A stretch of 26,844 nt of DNA from Basidiobolus meristosporus CBS 931.73 (Eukaryota > Basidiobolomycota > Basidiobolomycetes > Basidiobolales > Basidiobolaceae). The notes below the pieces were generated by a model that searched no databases, had not been told where the DNA came from, and worked only from the letters and a program-made list of their open reading frames with translations. A program made the position numbers and the translations under genes. This document shows positions 10,208-20,161 of the stretch, one piece after another. Position 1 is the first letter of the stretch. The number at the start of each line of letters is the position of its first letter. The DNA lies in assembly GCA_002104905.1 (NCBI GenBank), contig MCFE01000910.1:1-26844 (forward strand), written 5' to 3'.

Positions 10208-10595
10208 TCTAGTGGTGTATAAGTCCAAGGGAGTAATATATCCAACACTTCCCAAGTGTTTTGTGTGTGTGGTATGCCCTGCGTGCACCAGTCTCTGTTA
10301 ATAGCTTGGTAGGAGAACTTGGGGTATTGTCTCTACTGTAAAATAAGGGGAATAGATCTGCCAGCTTGTCAAGGAGAAATTATGGAGCTATAATCCTCAA
10401 CTTAGTTGGTGTTGTAACAAATTATGTGCTGGGTCTGCATCCATTAAGATGAAAAAGTACTAATACTTCAAAGTAAGAACAACTGTAAACCCCAGCAGCA
10501 GGAACTTAATAAGGATGCAACTGTTGTCAATAGTTATAGACAGCAAGAAGTATCTTTATCTGTACTAGAACCAGCTTGTGAAAGAATAAAATAAA
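10208..10595 (-). repeat. Truncated gypsy LTR (copy B), strongly diverged
   Basis: Starts at a degraded terminus (tctagtggtgtataagtcc) and follows the LTR for about 390 bases, through the conserved 'agcttgtcaaggagaaa' and 'gtatctttatctgtact' segments, then stops matching. It is the most diverged copy, so probably among the oldest. The TATA box and U3 part are absent. Confidence 0.7.
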
Positions 10596-11335
10596 TTTGA
10601 CTTGTTGATAGTACTGTGCCAGAGCCTACAGTAGAATCCATAGTCATTTTGAACAATTGAGAACATTACTGTAGCATCTGTGCACAGGATTGCTGTTGGG
10701 AAATTTTGCATTATGGGGGACAATCTTGCACACAGTGGCACAATCTAACACAATGAGGTTGGCATGAATGATTGCACCAAGTTGTAATGTTTGCATCACA
10801 TGTGTAAATGGATACTGCTATCATGTTGGGTAAAACCAAGTATGCAGATATGTTTCTGTAATGTTGATGGAGACAAATGTGTACCACACTGTGAACTGTA
10901 CCAATACATACCATATTGGCTACCATCATTCTGATTGGCTGGTGTATCAGTAGTTAACTGATTCAAAAGTATCCTGAAGCTGTTAGCCCCCAAATGGCTC
11001 ATTGACCAATACACAAGCTGCCTGAACTACTGTTGAATATTCCATTTTGCTTATGGAGCAAGTAATTCTCTGTTTACAGTGACTGGAAAGATGCCATACC
11101 TATCATGCTACTAATATTGTGGCTGCAAGAGAATTCAAATAGCAATGCTGGTGTTACAGATGATGTATAGATACACCAGGTGATTACCTATAGGGGTATT
11201 GATGTGTTGTTTTATGATTAGTTTGGGGCTTGTTCTCCAATGGAAAGACTAATCAATAGTATACAACAACTTTCAGTATGTCAATACTAGAGCAGCTTGT
11301 TAGGAGTTGGATATACTAATAGAAGATGTAACTAT
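10596..11335. other. Repeat-derived spacer with part of dispersed repeat R
   Basis: No gene is visible. About 10640-10810 is an inverted, diverged copy of 20630-20790: after reverse complementation both share acatgtgatgcaaa, tgccaacctca and cataatgcaaaatt in order. The remainder up to 11335 shows nothing I recognise. Confidence 0.45.
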
Positions 11336-11745
11336 GCATTTTTGAATAATTTTTTTGGGATAAATATTGTGCATGACACATAACAGCACAGAAGGACTGA
11401 AGATATGTATCTGGTACAACACCCATGACACTCTGAATCTAGCTTCTTTGGCTTGTAACATGTCACAAATATGCATGGCACAATCTTGGGCCGCTGGCTC
11501 TATCTGGCACTATGTTTAAATATTAGCCTTAAAGTAAATTTTATACAAAGCACTTATTATACTAGATAGTACGAGTGCCCTGAGATGGCTCCATAGATTT
11601 TTGTTACAGGTTATAAGCTGCAGGAGCTAGTTTCAGCGTGTCATAGGTATTGAGTACCAGATGCATGTTTTCAATACTTCTGAGCTCTTACCCATCCTGC
11701 ACAACATTAATCCCAAAAAAAAGTCAAAAAATGTATTATCTCCAG

Positions 11746-12820
11746 TGTGGTGGTGTATAAGTCCAAGGGAGAAATATGTCAAACACTTCACATATGTTTT
11801 GTGTATGGGGTGTTCTTTGGGTGTAATAACCTCTGGGAAATGCTTAATAGAAATACTAGGGTTCTGCCTCTAATATAACGTGATGGGGAATAAAGCCACA
11901 AGCTTGTCAAGGGAAAACTATTGAGCTACAATCCTCAACTTAGTTGGTGTCTTAGCAAAAGTATGTGCTGGGTTCAGCAGTGTAGTGGGGTCACAGTGAC
12001 AACCACTGACAGATGTGCTCATTCCCATATTCTTTACTTCCCTATTTCTCTACTACACTTATTTAGTTTTATCCCATTTGTCTTACCTGATCAGTACTAT
12101 CCCATGAGCTGGTAAACTGCCACACCTGCTTACCTTAATGCACAAGTTATCCCTCACTTTATACAAGATTACTAGCTGTAGGTGCTTCTATATTAGGCAA
12201 GTACCTGCACCAGTACCCATAACATATGATCAACCTGTGTCACCATCCCTACCATTTCCATGCCATATTTGGTATCCCAATGTTATACAGGTTTCTGAGT
12301 ACTGATTCCTGGTTGGTTGGATGTGCTGAGCCTCTTAGAACCTTCTGGTACCTACTTAGAACACTCTTAGTTCATAGTGTTCCAGAAGGTTGTGGAGATC
12401 AATAGATATCTTAATGACATCAGAATGAGCTAAGAGTACTCTAAGTAGGTACCAGAAGGTTCTAAGAGGCTCAGCACATCCAACCAACCAGGAATCAGTA
12501 CTCAGAAACCTGTATAACATTGGGATACCATATTAGGTATGGAAATGGTAGGGATGGTGACACAGGTTGATCATATGTTATGGGTACTGGTGCAGGTACT
12601 TGCCAAATATTGAAGCACCTACAGCTAGTAATCTTGCATAAAGTGAGGGATAATTTATGCAATAAGGTAAGCAGGTGTGATAGTCAGCCAGCTTATGGGA
12701 TAGTACTGATCAAGTAAGACAAATGGAATTAAACTAAATTATTTACAGTAGAGAAATTGAGAAGTAGAATATATGCAAATGAGCACATCTGTCAGTGGGT
12801 GTCACTGTGACCCCGCTACA
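11746..12820 (-). repeat. Rearranged solo gypsy LTR (copy C)
   Basis: Both LTR termini are present (TGTGGTGGTG at 11746, CCCGCTACA ending 12820). Flanks ccag (11742-11745) and ccgg (12821-12824) look like a 4-base target duplication with one CpG-to-CpA change. The first 235 bases match the normal LTR. The next 395 bases (11981-12375), in place of the normal middle with its TATA box, are an inverted copy of the LTR's other end. The rest (12379-12820) is normal. The copy inserted into repeat M. Confidence 0.8.
11981..12820. repeat. Long inverted repeat inside LTR copy C
   Basis: Left arm 11981-12375 and right arm 12425-12820 are reverse complements over nearly their whole length, with a 49-base loop. 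Both arms share variants absent from the other LTR copies, for example cagcacatccaaccaacc, acctgtataacattggg and tatgttatgggtactg (in right-arm sense). One arm was therefore probably copied from the other after divergence from the other LTRs. A transcript across it would fold into a long hairpin. Confidence 0.85.
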
Positions 12821-12985
12821 CCGGCACAATGGGTGATACACTTTGCATGAAGAAGAAGTAGTATGTTTCAGACTCTGTAGCCAAATATAGGTCTACTTTG
12901 CCTTTTTAGCACACTTTGGCATCATTTGGCACTCATTACTAAATATGGCACTATCCAACAGTACAAGCCTATTTACTTAAAGGGG

Positions 12986-13314
12986 TGCCTAAAGCCCTAT
13001 GAAAAAAAATTGAGATGTTATGTCAAAAGGCTGTCACAAAGCTAAAGTCCCATAATTAAGAGGTACCAATCCTGTCAGGACATTGTCCAGAGACTATTGA
13101 AAAATAATTGCACCCCAGATTTCACAAAAAATGTAGTCAGAATTTTTCATCACAACAATGTGTAAGTGGCTTTTGATTGGTTCCCCACCAATTTGCTCAC
13201 TTTCCAATCATGAATACTCTATTGCCTTGTACATTTGTGTGAATTGTTTGGCTATTACCTCTTTTTCACACTCCTTATTTCCCGACTCAACTGTTTTGCT
13301 TACTTTTCATGCAT
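12986..13314. other. Spacer without gene
   Basis: About 330 bases between repeat M and the next LTR. No conserved frame or repeat was recognised. It forms the left target flank (gcat, 13311-13314) of the solo LTR that follows. Confidence 0.4.
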
Positions 13315-15460
13315 TGTGGTGGTGTATAGCTCTAAGGGAGAGATATGTCTAACACTTCTCAAGTGTTTTGTGTGTGGGGTGTTCACTGGGTGCTATAACC
13401 TCTGGCAAAAGCTTGCTAGGAATACTTGGGTTCTGTCTCTAATCTAATGTGAAGGGGAATAAAGCAACAAGCTTGTCAAGGGAAAACTATTGAGCTACAA
13501 TCCCCAACTTAGTTTGCATCTTAACAAAAGTATGTGCTGGGTTCAGCGTCCTTTGAGATGACAATGTACTAAAGCTTCCAAAGTCAAAACAACTGTAAAC
13601 TCCACTAGCAGGGACTTGACAAGAATGCAGCTGTGGTCAATAGTTACAAAGGCAGAAAAGTATCTTTGCCTGTACAAGAACAAACTTGCAAAAGAATCAA
13701 ATATAATAAAAGATACCTACTCTGAGTATTCCTCACCAGTAGTGCCTCCAAGGTCAGTTGGCTGTCAGCACGGTTTCCTGGGAGTGTCCTGTGGTCTGGG
13801 GTTGGAAGTTCAGGTAGCAGCAGGTAGAAGTGATCACACTAATCAACAAGTTGGTATATTGATAAAAGGGATAATGATTTATTGTTGAGGGATAGCCTCC
13901 CTTATATACTTATCTCACTGGCTAAGTGATTACTAATCATGATGTTCCAGAAGGTTTGGGCTATGAACAGAAATCTTAAATACATCAGAATGACCTAAGA
14001 ATGCTCTAGGTAGGTGCTGGAAGGTTCTAAGACGCACAGCACATCTAACCAATCAGGAATCAGCATTCCAAAACCTGTGTAACATAGGGATACCATATAT
14101 GGTATAGAAATGGTAGAAATGGTGACACAGGTTGATCATGTGTCTCAGGTACTGGCGTGGGTACTTGCCTAATATAGAAGCACTTATAGCTAGTAATCTT
14201 ACATAAAGTGAGGGGTTACTTATGTAATAAGGTAAGCAGGTGTGATAGTCAACCGGTGTGGTGGTGTATAGGTCCAAGGGAGAGATACGTCCAACACTTC
14301 TCAAGTGTTTTGTGTGTGGGGTGTTCACTGGGTGCTATAACCTCTGGCAAAAGCTTGCTAGGAATACTTGGGTTCTGTCTCTAATCTAATGTGAAGGGGA
14401 ATAAAGCCACAAGCTTGTCAAGGGAAAACTATTGAGCTACAATCCCCAACTTAGTTGGCATCTTAACAAAAGTATGTGCTGGGTTCAGCATCCTTTGAGA
14501 TGACAATGTACTAAAGCTTCCAAAGTCAAAACAACTGTAAACTCCACCAGCAGGGACTTGATAAGAATGCAGCTTTGGTCAATAGTTACAAAGACAGAAA
14601 AGTATCTTTGCCTGTACAAGAACAAACTTGGGAAAGAATCAAATATAATAAAAGATACCTACTCTGAGTATTCCTCACTAGTAGTGCCTCCAAGGTCAGT
14701 TGGCTGTCAGCGCGGTTTCCTGGGAGTGTCCTGTGGTCTAGGGTTGGAAGTTCAGGTAGCAGCAGGTAGCAGTGATCACACTAATCAACAAGTCAATATA
14801 TTGATAAAAGGGATGATGATTTATTGTAGAGGGATAGCCTCCCTTATATACTTTTCTCACTGGCTAAGTGATTACTAATCATGGTGTTCCAGAAGGTTCC
14901 AGATATCAATAGAAATCTTAATGACATCAGAATGACCTAAGAATGTTCCAAGTAGGTGCCGGAAGGTTCTAAGAGGCACAGCACATCCAACCAATCAGAA
15001 ATCAGTATTCTGAAACCTGTGTAACATGGGGATACCATATATGGTATGGAAATGGTAGGGATGGTGACATGGGCTGATCATGTGTCACGGGTACTGGCGC
15101 GGGTACTTGCCTAATATAGAAGTACTTATAGCTAGTAATCTTACATAAAGTGAGGGGTAACTTATGCAATAAGGTAAGCAGGTGTGATAGTCAACCGGCT
15201 TATGGGATAGTACTGATTGGGTAAGACAAATGGGATAAAACTAAAATAAGTGTAGTAGAGATATAGGGAAGTAGAAAATAAGGGAATGAGCACATCTGTC
15301 AGTGGGTGTCACTGTCACCCCACTACACCGGCTTATGGGATAGTACTTATCAGGTAAGACAAATGGGATAGAACTAAAATAAGTGTAGTAGAGATATAGG
15401 GAAGTAGAAAATATGGGAATGAGCACATCTGTCAGTTGGTGTCACTGTCACCCTACTACA
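13315..15460 (-). repeat. Solo gypsy LTR (copy D1), split by a nested LTR
   Basis: Runs from TGTGGTGGTG at 13315 to 14256 and resumes at 15328, ending ...CCCTACTACA at 15460. Flanks gcat (13311-13314) and gcat (15461-15464) form a 4-base target duplication, which shows a solo LTR left by recombination between the two LTRs of a full element. After removal of the nested copy and one TSD its length is 1071 bases, the same as the nested copy. Confidence 0.9.
14257..15327 (-). repeat. Solo gypsy LTR (copy D2) nested in D1
   Basis: 1071 bases from TGTGGTGGTG to CCCCACTACA, flanked by ccgg on both sides (14253-14256 and 15328-15331), which belongs to D1's own sequence. It retains CpG sites lost in other copies (gatacgtcc, gtcagcgcgg, cacgggtactggcgcggg), so it is among the youngest. 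It shares several variants with the copy at 26323 (for example cagctttggtc and tctagggttgg), which points to a common recent source. Confidence 0.9.
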
Positions 15461-15464
15461 GCAT

Positions 15465-17640
15465 ACTAATTGATTTATTTCTGTTGAAACCTAAGCTGAA
15501 CCTCAATTGCCAGTTGTATTAGCCTATACAAGTCTCTATACCCTACACTAACATTAAGCCCAATCCCACACTTAACAATCAACTCCATTAAAATCCACCA
15601 CTCAATAAGTATTTCTGCTATAATGCTCTGGTTCCACAACTTTGGCAGGAACCCAACAACTTTATGCCACTGTTCATTCACTGGTTCCCACATGTCCTGG
15701 TCTTCAGCCAGCACTGCAAGGTCTAGCTCCTTATCTGGCAGTCTTTGCAATAAATCCTTGTAGTATTCCAGTGCATTTTATTGAGAACTGCTCTGGAAGA
15801 TGTGCTGCAACCTCTTGGTGTGCCTATAATTGTTCCAAAACTTCACTGAATGCATTATGATAGTCTTTTGAGCTCTTGACATTGTAGCCTTGTTTTTCAA
15901 TGGGATCCCTGCTCTGTCAACAATGGAGGATGTGGAGGCTATGGTAGACAAATTGCTTTTTTCAGGAAACTCATCTACCTTGCTGGAGTGTAGCTCAACT
16001 GGCTGCACTTCCAACTCTTGTGAAAACAGCTGTTTTCTTGTTGGTAATTCTTCTTGGCTATGATAGGATTCAGTCTGTTCCTGGCTTGCAATGTTAATTG
16101 GCAAGAACTGCAGTTTTATTTGCATGCCTCCATGTCTAAGGCATGAGTAAACCCTTTTCCCCTTACCTTTTCCTTCATCACTGCCAGGTCTTTCACTGCT
16201 ACCTTGTCTGAGTGCTTCTTGTAAAGATTTACATTTTCTCCTGGATAAATTCTGCTCTGACACATCTGTTTTGGCCTGCTTGTCCCTTGCTGGCACTCTT
16301 TGGGCAACCTGACGTTTCTTTTCCACTTGTTTTGAGCTCTCAACCATAGTTGTGGTGGTCTCCTGTAAAAGCGACTGGTTTTTGTCACTGCCAGGTCCTT
16401 CACTGCTACTCTAACTGGGTGCTTCTTGAGATTTACTTTGCCATTTCCTTGGAAAATGTTGTGCTGGTGCATCCATGTCTGCCTGCTTGTCCCAGATTAG
16501 CACTCTTCCAGCTACCTGACATTGCTTTGACACTTGTCTGGAGCTTTTGGCCCTGCTTATAACAGGCTCTTACGGAAGCCACTGGTTTTTAGCCATGGCA
16601 CCCTTGTTCTTCTGTCTTTGATAGTTTCTGCTATTCTTATGATACTTTCTAGCACACTAGTGCTGGCCCAAAATCTGTTTGCCCATTTGAGTCTAGGATA
16701 ATGCTCATGCAACAAGTCAAGTGCATTCTGCTTGGCCTTAAGCTCCTGATGGTCCCATGGTATGCTAGCCTTAGGGTGATGGTGTGCTAGACTTCAGATG
16801 GCCTGTTATATATTAGCCCACTCTTCATTATTGCACCCAATGGCTTTGCAGATCTTTAATGTCTTTTGATTTTTAGGCTCTGGTATAAACACCACATTAT
16901 CTCCCTCCCACGCAGTGATAGGTTTCTGTGGGCTTTATCTTTGGGCACTGTGGTTGCACTTCAAAGACTGTATGGTGTTCCTCTACTGCTACATCAGGAA
17001 ATGGCTTAACTCCTGGCTATGACATTAAACTACTTGAGTTCCTTCTTTGCAGCACAGATATTGCTTTCTTGACTTAGGATATTGATTGCTCTACACATAT
17101 TATCTGCTCATCCTGTTTCTGAACTATTTCCTGATTTCTCTGGGCCATTGCATCTATCCTATCAGCCACTGCACCTAATTGCTTCATTAATGCTTTGGTA
17201 TGAGCTGACAACATATTTGTAAATATGGGTGTGGTGATGTTATCATGACCACATGCTGATCTTGAACTGAGGGTACTGTGTTTGCTACATTCTCATCTGC
17301 CTGAGCATAATGGTCAGCTTGTGGCTCTGCAGAGGTTCTCAATTGCCCACTTGACTTAGAGCCTGAGGAATCTGCATTATTACCTTCAATGGGCATGCTG
17401 TCCACAGGGCTTTCTTTGGATGTAGCCCCACTTGTTGCACTGAATGTCAAAGCAAACTGTTGTCCAGCCATTCTTCTGTTGCCATCAGCGGTGGAATTTG
17501 GTTGAGAACCAGACAACTTTGCTTTATTTTTTGGCAGTATATATGAAGGTAAGTCAAACCAAAGGGGAGATAGTGTTACATATACATGTGTATGTGGTGC
17601 CACAACTTTATTTATAATGCTTACTATGGCAGGTCATTAT
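15465..17640 (-). pseudogene. Unclassified repeat U1: remnant of a basic coiled-coil protein gene
   Basis: Minus-strand frames run from about 17603 or 17471 (MAGQQFALTFSATSG) to a final stop at 15475-15477. The order is: a Ser/Gln/Asn-rich N-terminus; a likely coiled coil near 17195-17090 (LGAVADRIDAMAQRNQEIVQ); a section with KAKQNALDLLHEHYPRLKWA; a basic Lys/Arg/Gln-rich part with an internal duplication; and a C-terminal section (QRLPDKELDLAVLAEDQDMW...) separated from it by a TAA at 15780-15778. Many other stops and frame changes occur between 17090 and 16480. I recognise no family. A second copy at 25622-26318 shows that it is a dispersed repeat. It may be the accessory gene of a transposon; the Tnp2 remnant starts 160-290 bases away in the opposite direction. 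Confidence 0.5.
16165..16548 (-). repeat. Direct duplication inside U1
   Basis: Two units, about 16548-16372 and 16345-16165 on the minus strand, align along their length: gtcaggtagctggaagagtg with gtcaggttgcccaaagagtg, gggacaagcaggc in both, and gcagtgaaggacctggcagtga with its close counterpart. In protein terms WDKQADMDAPAQHFPRK pairs with RDKQAKTDVSEQNLSRRK, and SSEGPGSD with SSERPGSD. The first unit has an in-frame stop. The other U1 copy ends inside unit 1, so it cannot show whether the duplication is ancestral. Confidence 0.6.
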
Positions 17641-17760
17641 TGAATCTTACATTCATGTAGGTGCAATGTCTCAAATACAAGACTGTCTTAAACTCACATG
17701 AGTATTGATCAAAAAGTGATATAATAGCATTATGTTGTTGAAGGTCAAACTGTTTGCCCT

Positions 17761-18520
17761 ATGGACAAGACTACTTTGACTCAATGCCGTAGGAGAAGAG
17801 AAAAAAGACCATGTGGCTATTGTGGCCAGCTTCTCAGCCATGAATCACATAGACAGCATAGGAAATAATACAAGGATCACAGCCAGTTTTTGCCACCCAA
17901 GTCATTTATGACCGTTCATTGGTCACTACTATACCCACATTATCTTGCCAGCCAATTGATACTTCTATATTGGCACCTGGCCATCTTAGTCACCTTGTGC
18001 AAACTGAGTCAGGTGAGTGTGTGATGCCTTTAGGCTCCCCTCAGCCTTCTGAATATGGCATGCAGATTGATAGTTCTGACAAAGAAGGCTCACTGATGGA
18101 TCTTGAGCCTATCTCCCCTAACAATAGTACCACATATGAGCCTGGTTAAATCCCTATATGCAATGAGATAACAGCAATTGAAACAAACGCCAAGGATACT
18201 TTATGGAGCCAAGTGAGCCCAGTAATCCATCTACTGGTGAATGATGTAATGTTGTGGCCAAAGAAGTGGCGCATTTCCACTAATATCAGTAATGGGTGCT
18301 TTGAGGATTTATTACTACTTCTTGCCAAAGTCATACCAGGATGCAACTTACCATGTACATTGTACAAGTGGCCAACAGTCATGTGGCTGGCAACATATGA
18401 TCCAGAGACTGTCCTGATTCCAGCATGTGTTAATAGTTGCATGGCATTCACATCCAAATATGCTACCATTGCAACATATCCAAATTGTCAGGAATCCACC
18501 ACCATTGAGGGAAAGCATTG
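17761..18520 (+). pseudogene. Tnp2-like (CACTA/En-Spm) transposase N-terminal remnant
   Basis: The candidate start at 17761 gives MDKTTLTQCRRRREKRPCGYCGQ, a short Cys2 zinc-finger-like head, with a TAA at 17866-17868. A frame change then leads to an acidic, Ser-rich linker (from 17919), a single TAA at 18147-18149, and in the same frame 18150-18520. That last part contains FEDLLLLLAKVIPGCNLP, LYKWPTVMWLATYDPETV and IPACVNSCMAFTSKYATIA followed by PNCQES. This order (LLLLL..ILP, Lys/Leu block, C.N.C..F, CP.C..S) is the N-terminal signature of Tnp2-family transposases. The catalytic region is missing: near 18520 the sequence passes into a minus-strand gypsy remnant. The fragment is dead. Confidence 0.65.
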
Positions 18521-18524
18521 TTCA

Positions 18525-19240
18525 CACTCTGGATATATATCTCCAGTAATAGGACACCATTCCAAAAAATTATCTCAGCTGAGATATGGCAAGAAGCCGA
18601 ATCTTATTCTGAAAAACTTCCACTTTGTTGGGGTCAAAGGTCACCCCTGTGCTGGTCACTATGTGCCCCAGATATTCAACATACTTTACAAAGTACTAAC
18701 CTTTTGGTAACTTGCTAAATAGCCTGATTTCTCTCAGCTTCTTCAATAACTTCAAAATGTGGATCAAGTGGTTGACTTCTGTCTTGCTGTAAATCAATAT
18801 GCTATCTAGGTAGAATACCAAAAACCTGTCAAGTACTCCTGTAACACAGTTTCCATCAAGCTTATGAATTTTGCAAGGCATTTTTTGGAGTAAACACATT
18901 CAGGGCTCTGTAATGGATGCACATTCTAGGTGTTCCATCCTTCTGCTTCATAAACAGTGCTGGTGCTCCCTTCAGTAACTTGATGGGTGTGATATAACCT
19001 TGTTCAAATAGCTGATCTTTTGTTACTTCATTTCTTCCAATTCCAATGGACTCCTTTGTCCAGTGTCTTGCTTGCAGGTGGGTCATCCACTGTGTCAAGG
19101 ATATGAACATCATCTCCAACTGGTGGTATGTTTGTAAGTGCATGTAGATATACATCTAAATATTTATTTAACAGAGTTTTGCTTCTGTGGGAAACTAAGG
19201 CTGCTGAATCTGTTTGTGTTATAACCATGAGAAACATTTG
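18525..19240 (-). pseudogene. Gypsy reverse transcriptase with internal deletion
   Basis: From about 19175: LLNKYLDVYLHALTNIPP, then after a frame change DQLFEQGYITPIKLLKGAPALF and KQKDGTPRMCIHYRALN, as at the start of a gypsy RT. At about 18885 the sequence jumps to FISLMETVLQEYL and then, in a third frame, DRFLVFYLDSILIYSK. The roughly 80-90 residues normally between these blocks, including the first catalytic Asp and the LVMPFGL-type block, are missing. The catalytic YLDD reads YLDS (18812-18801), so the second Asp is replaced. YVEYLGHIVTSTG and SYYWRYI of the connection region follow, the latter after a stop. The protein was inactivated several times over. Confidence 0.75.
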
Positions 19241-19461
19241 GGTATCATTTCTAAGTGCCCTGCAGAACTATGTCTTGCTGAGCTTACTGGTGTGATCCAC
19301 ACTGGTACTAACAATATTGTAATACAATCTGTGAGGCAGTGCTTCATTGATCTGGTTGTCTCTTGGATCTGAGCACCATGAGTACTTCAGTTGATTGTTG
19401 AATCTCAGTTGAACAGCCATATTTTTCCTAGGTCTGGGTCACATTTGCAGTTCCCAAATAT

Positions 19462-19910
19462 TTAAACCTTTAGGTCTTCTTTATAGTTATGGATGTTTCT
19501 TTTTGGTGGAAGAGTAAGACATTTGGCTATTTTCAAGCTCCTATCTGCTGCTAAAACTGAAGTTGATTTGATGGGTTTGAAGCTCAATTGGGCTCCTAAG
19601 GCAAATAGCTTATTTTGTTTAAGTTGACATCCATACATATATATGTATTCTTGAACCATTCCTTTCTGTCTGAGTATCCTGAACTTCCTTCCTGGTAGAT
19701 TCTGCTGATATGGAGGTCCAAGGGTATACTGAATTCTGGACACAAACTCATCCCAGGTAGAGATAGTAGAGCATCCAATCATGGTGGCTGACCTGATTCT
19801 GTTGTATTGCCACTGTAAGGCTGCATCTGCAAAGTAACAGGCTGCATAATGCAACTTGTCTTTCAAGGTAATTCTTCTAGCCTCAACAGCTTCTTCAATC
19901 CAGAAGTGTC
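19462..19910 (-). pseudogene. Gypsy gag (retrotransposon gag domain)
   Basis: The minus strand reads FWIEEAVEARRITLKDKL, then in the same direction (ATG frame 19866-19462) HYAACYFADAALQWQYN, STWDEFVSRIQYTLGP and RKFRILRQKGMVQEYI. This is the pattern of the capsid-like retrotransposon gag domain: a hydrophobic 'A..L.G.A..W' helix, 'W..F...L...F.P' and 'L..L.Q...V..Y'. No zinc knuckle is visible. A frame change near 19866 separates the N-terminal residues. Confidence 0.7.
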
Positions 19911-20161
19911 AAGCTGGAAGGTCTTCATAGGATCTACAACAGTAGTAGTTGATTTTTGACACTATAGTTGCTCTTGACAGAGCTTTGCTAGCTCTGAGCT
20001 ACTGTAGTATTTACTTGTTGTTGCTGGCTGAGGATCTTGGGTAACTGTAGCTGTTGGGCCAGAATTTTTGGCATGACATTCTTCCATTAATGAATTTCAT
20101 CTTCTTGAGGGTGGCTGTTTTCTTTTCTAGGAGGGATGATTATGGTTATTATAGCTACCTA

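Larger units (their letters stand above)
11336..12985. repeat. Second copy of foldback element M, interrupted
   Basis: Parts of the palindromic element seen intact at 21882-22348 recur here: a left-arm remnant at about 11336-11423, then a right arm split in two (about 11640-11745 and 12825-12985). The split is caused by the LTR insertion at 11746-12820. About 220 bases of unrelated sequence separate the left arm from the right arm. It is more diverged from the intact copy than that copy's two arms are from each other. Confidence 0.6.
18525..19910 (-). mobile_element. Second Ty3/gypsy remnant (gag and deleted RT)
   Basis: A different gypsy type from the one at 5340-10037. Minus-strand order is gag (19908-19462), a degraded linker with no recognisable protease (19460-19240), RT N-terminus (about 19175-18885), and RT C-terminus plus connection region (about 18885-18525). 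Neither LTR can be assigned to it: a copia LTR begins at 20162 and Tnp2 sequence starts at 18520. The 250 bases between 19910 and 20161 are degraded, with gag-upstream sequence probable. Confidence 0.7.

Noticed and set aside
14253-15331. Integration preference for CCGG
   Set aside because: CCGG occurs at two insertions (one needs a mutation to match), but another has gcat; too few sites, and one lies within the LTR family itself.
15190-15460. Apparent tandem duplication of about 135 bases
   Set aside because: Fully explained by the end of the nested LTR D2 followed by the remaining end of LTR D1.
16116-16472. 118-codon minus-strand frame overlapping U1
   Set aside because: It is another frame of the duplicated U1 segment; the main U1 frame is longer and continues to the C-terminal section, though a frame choice here is uncertain.
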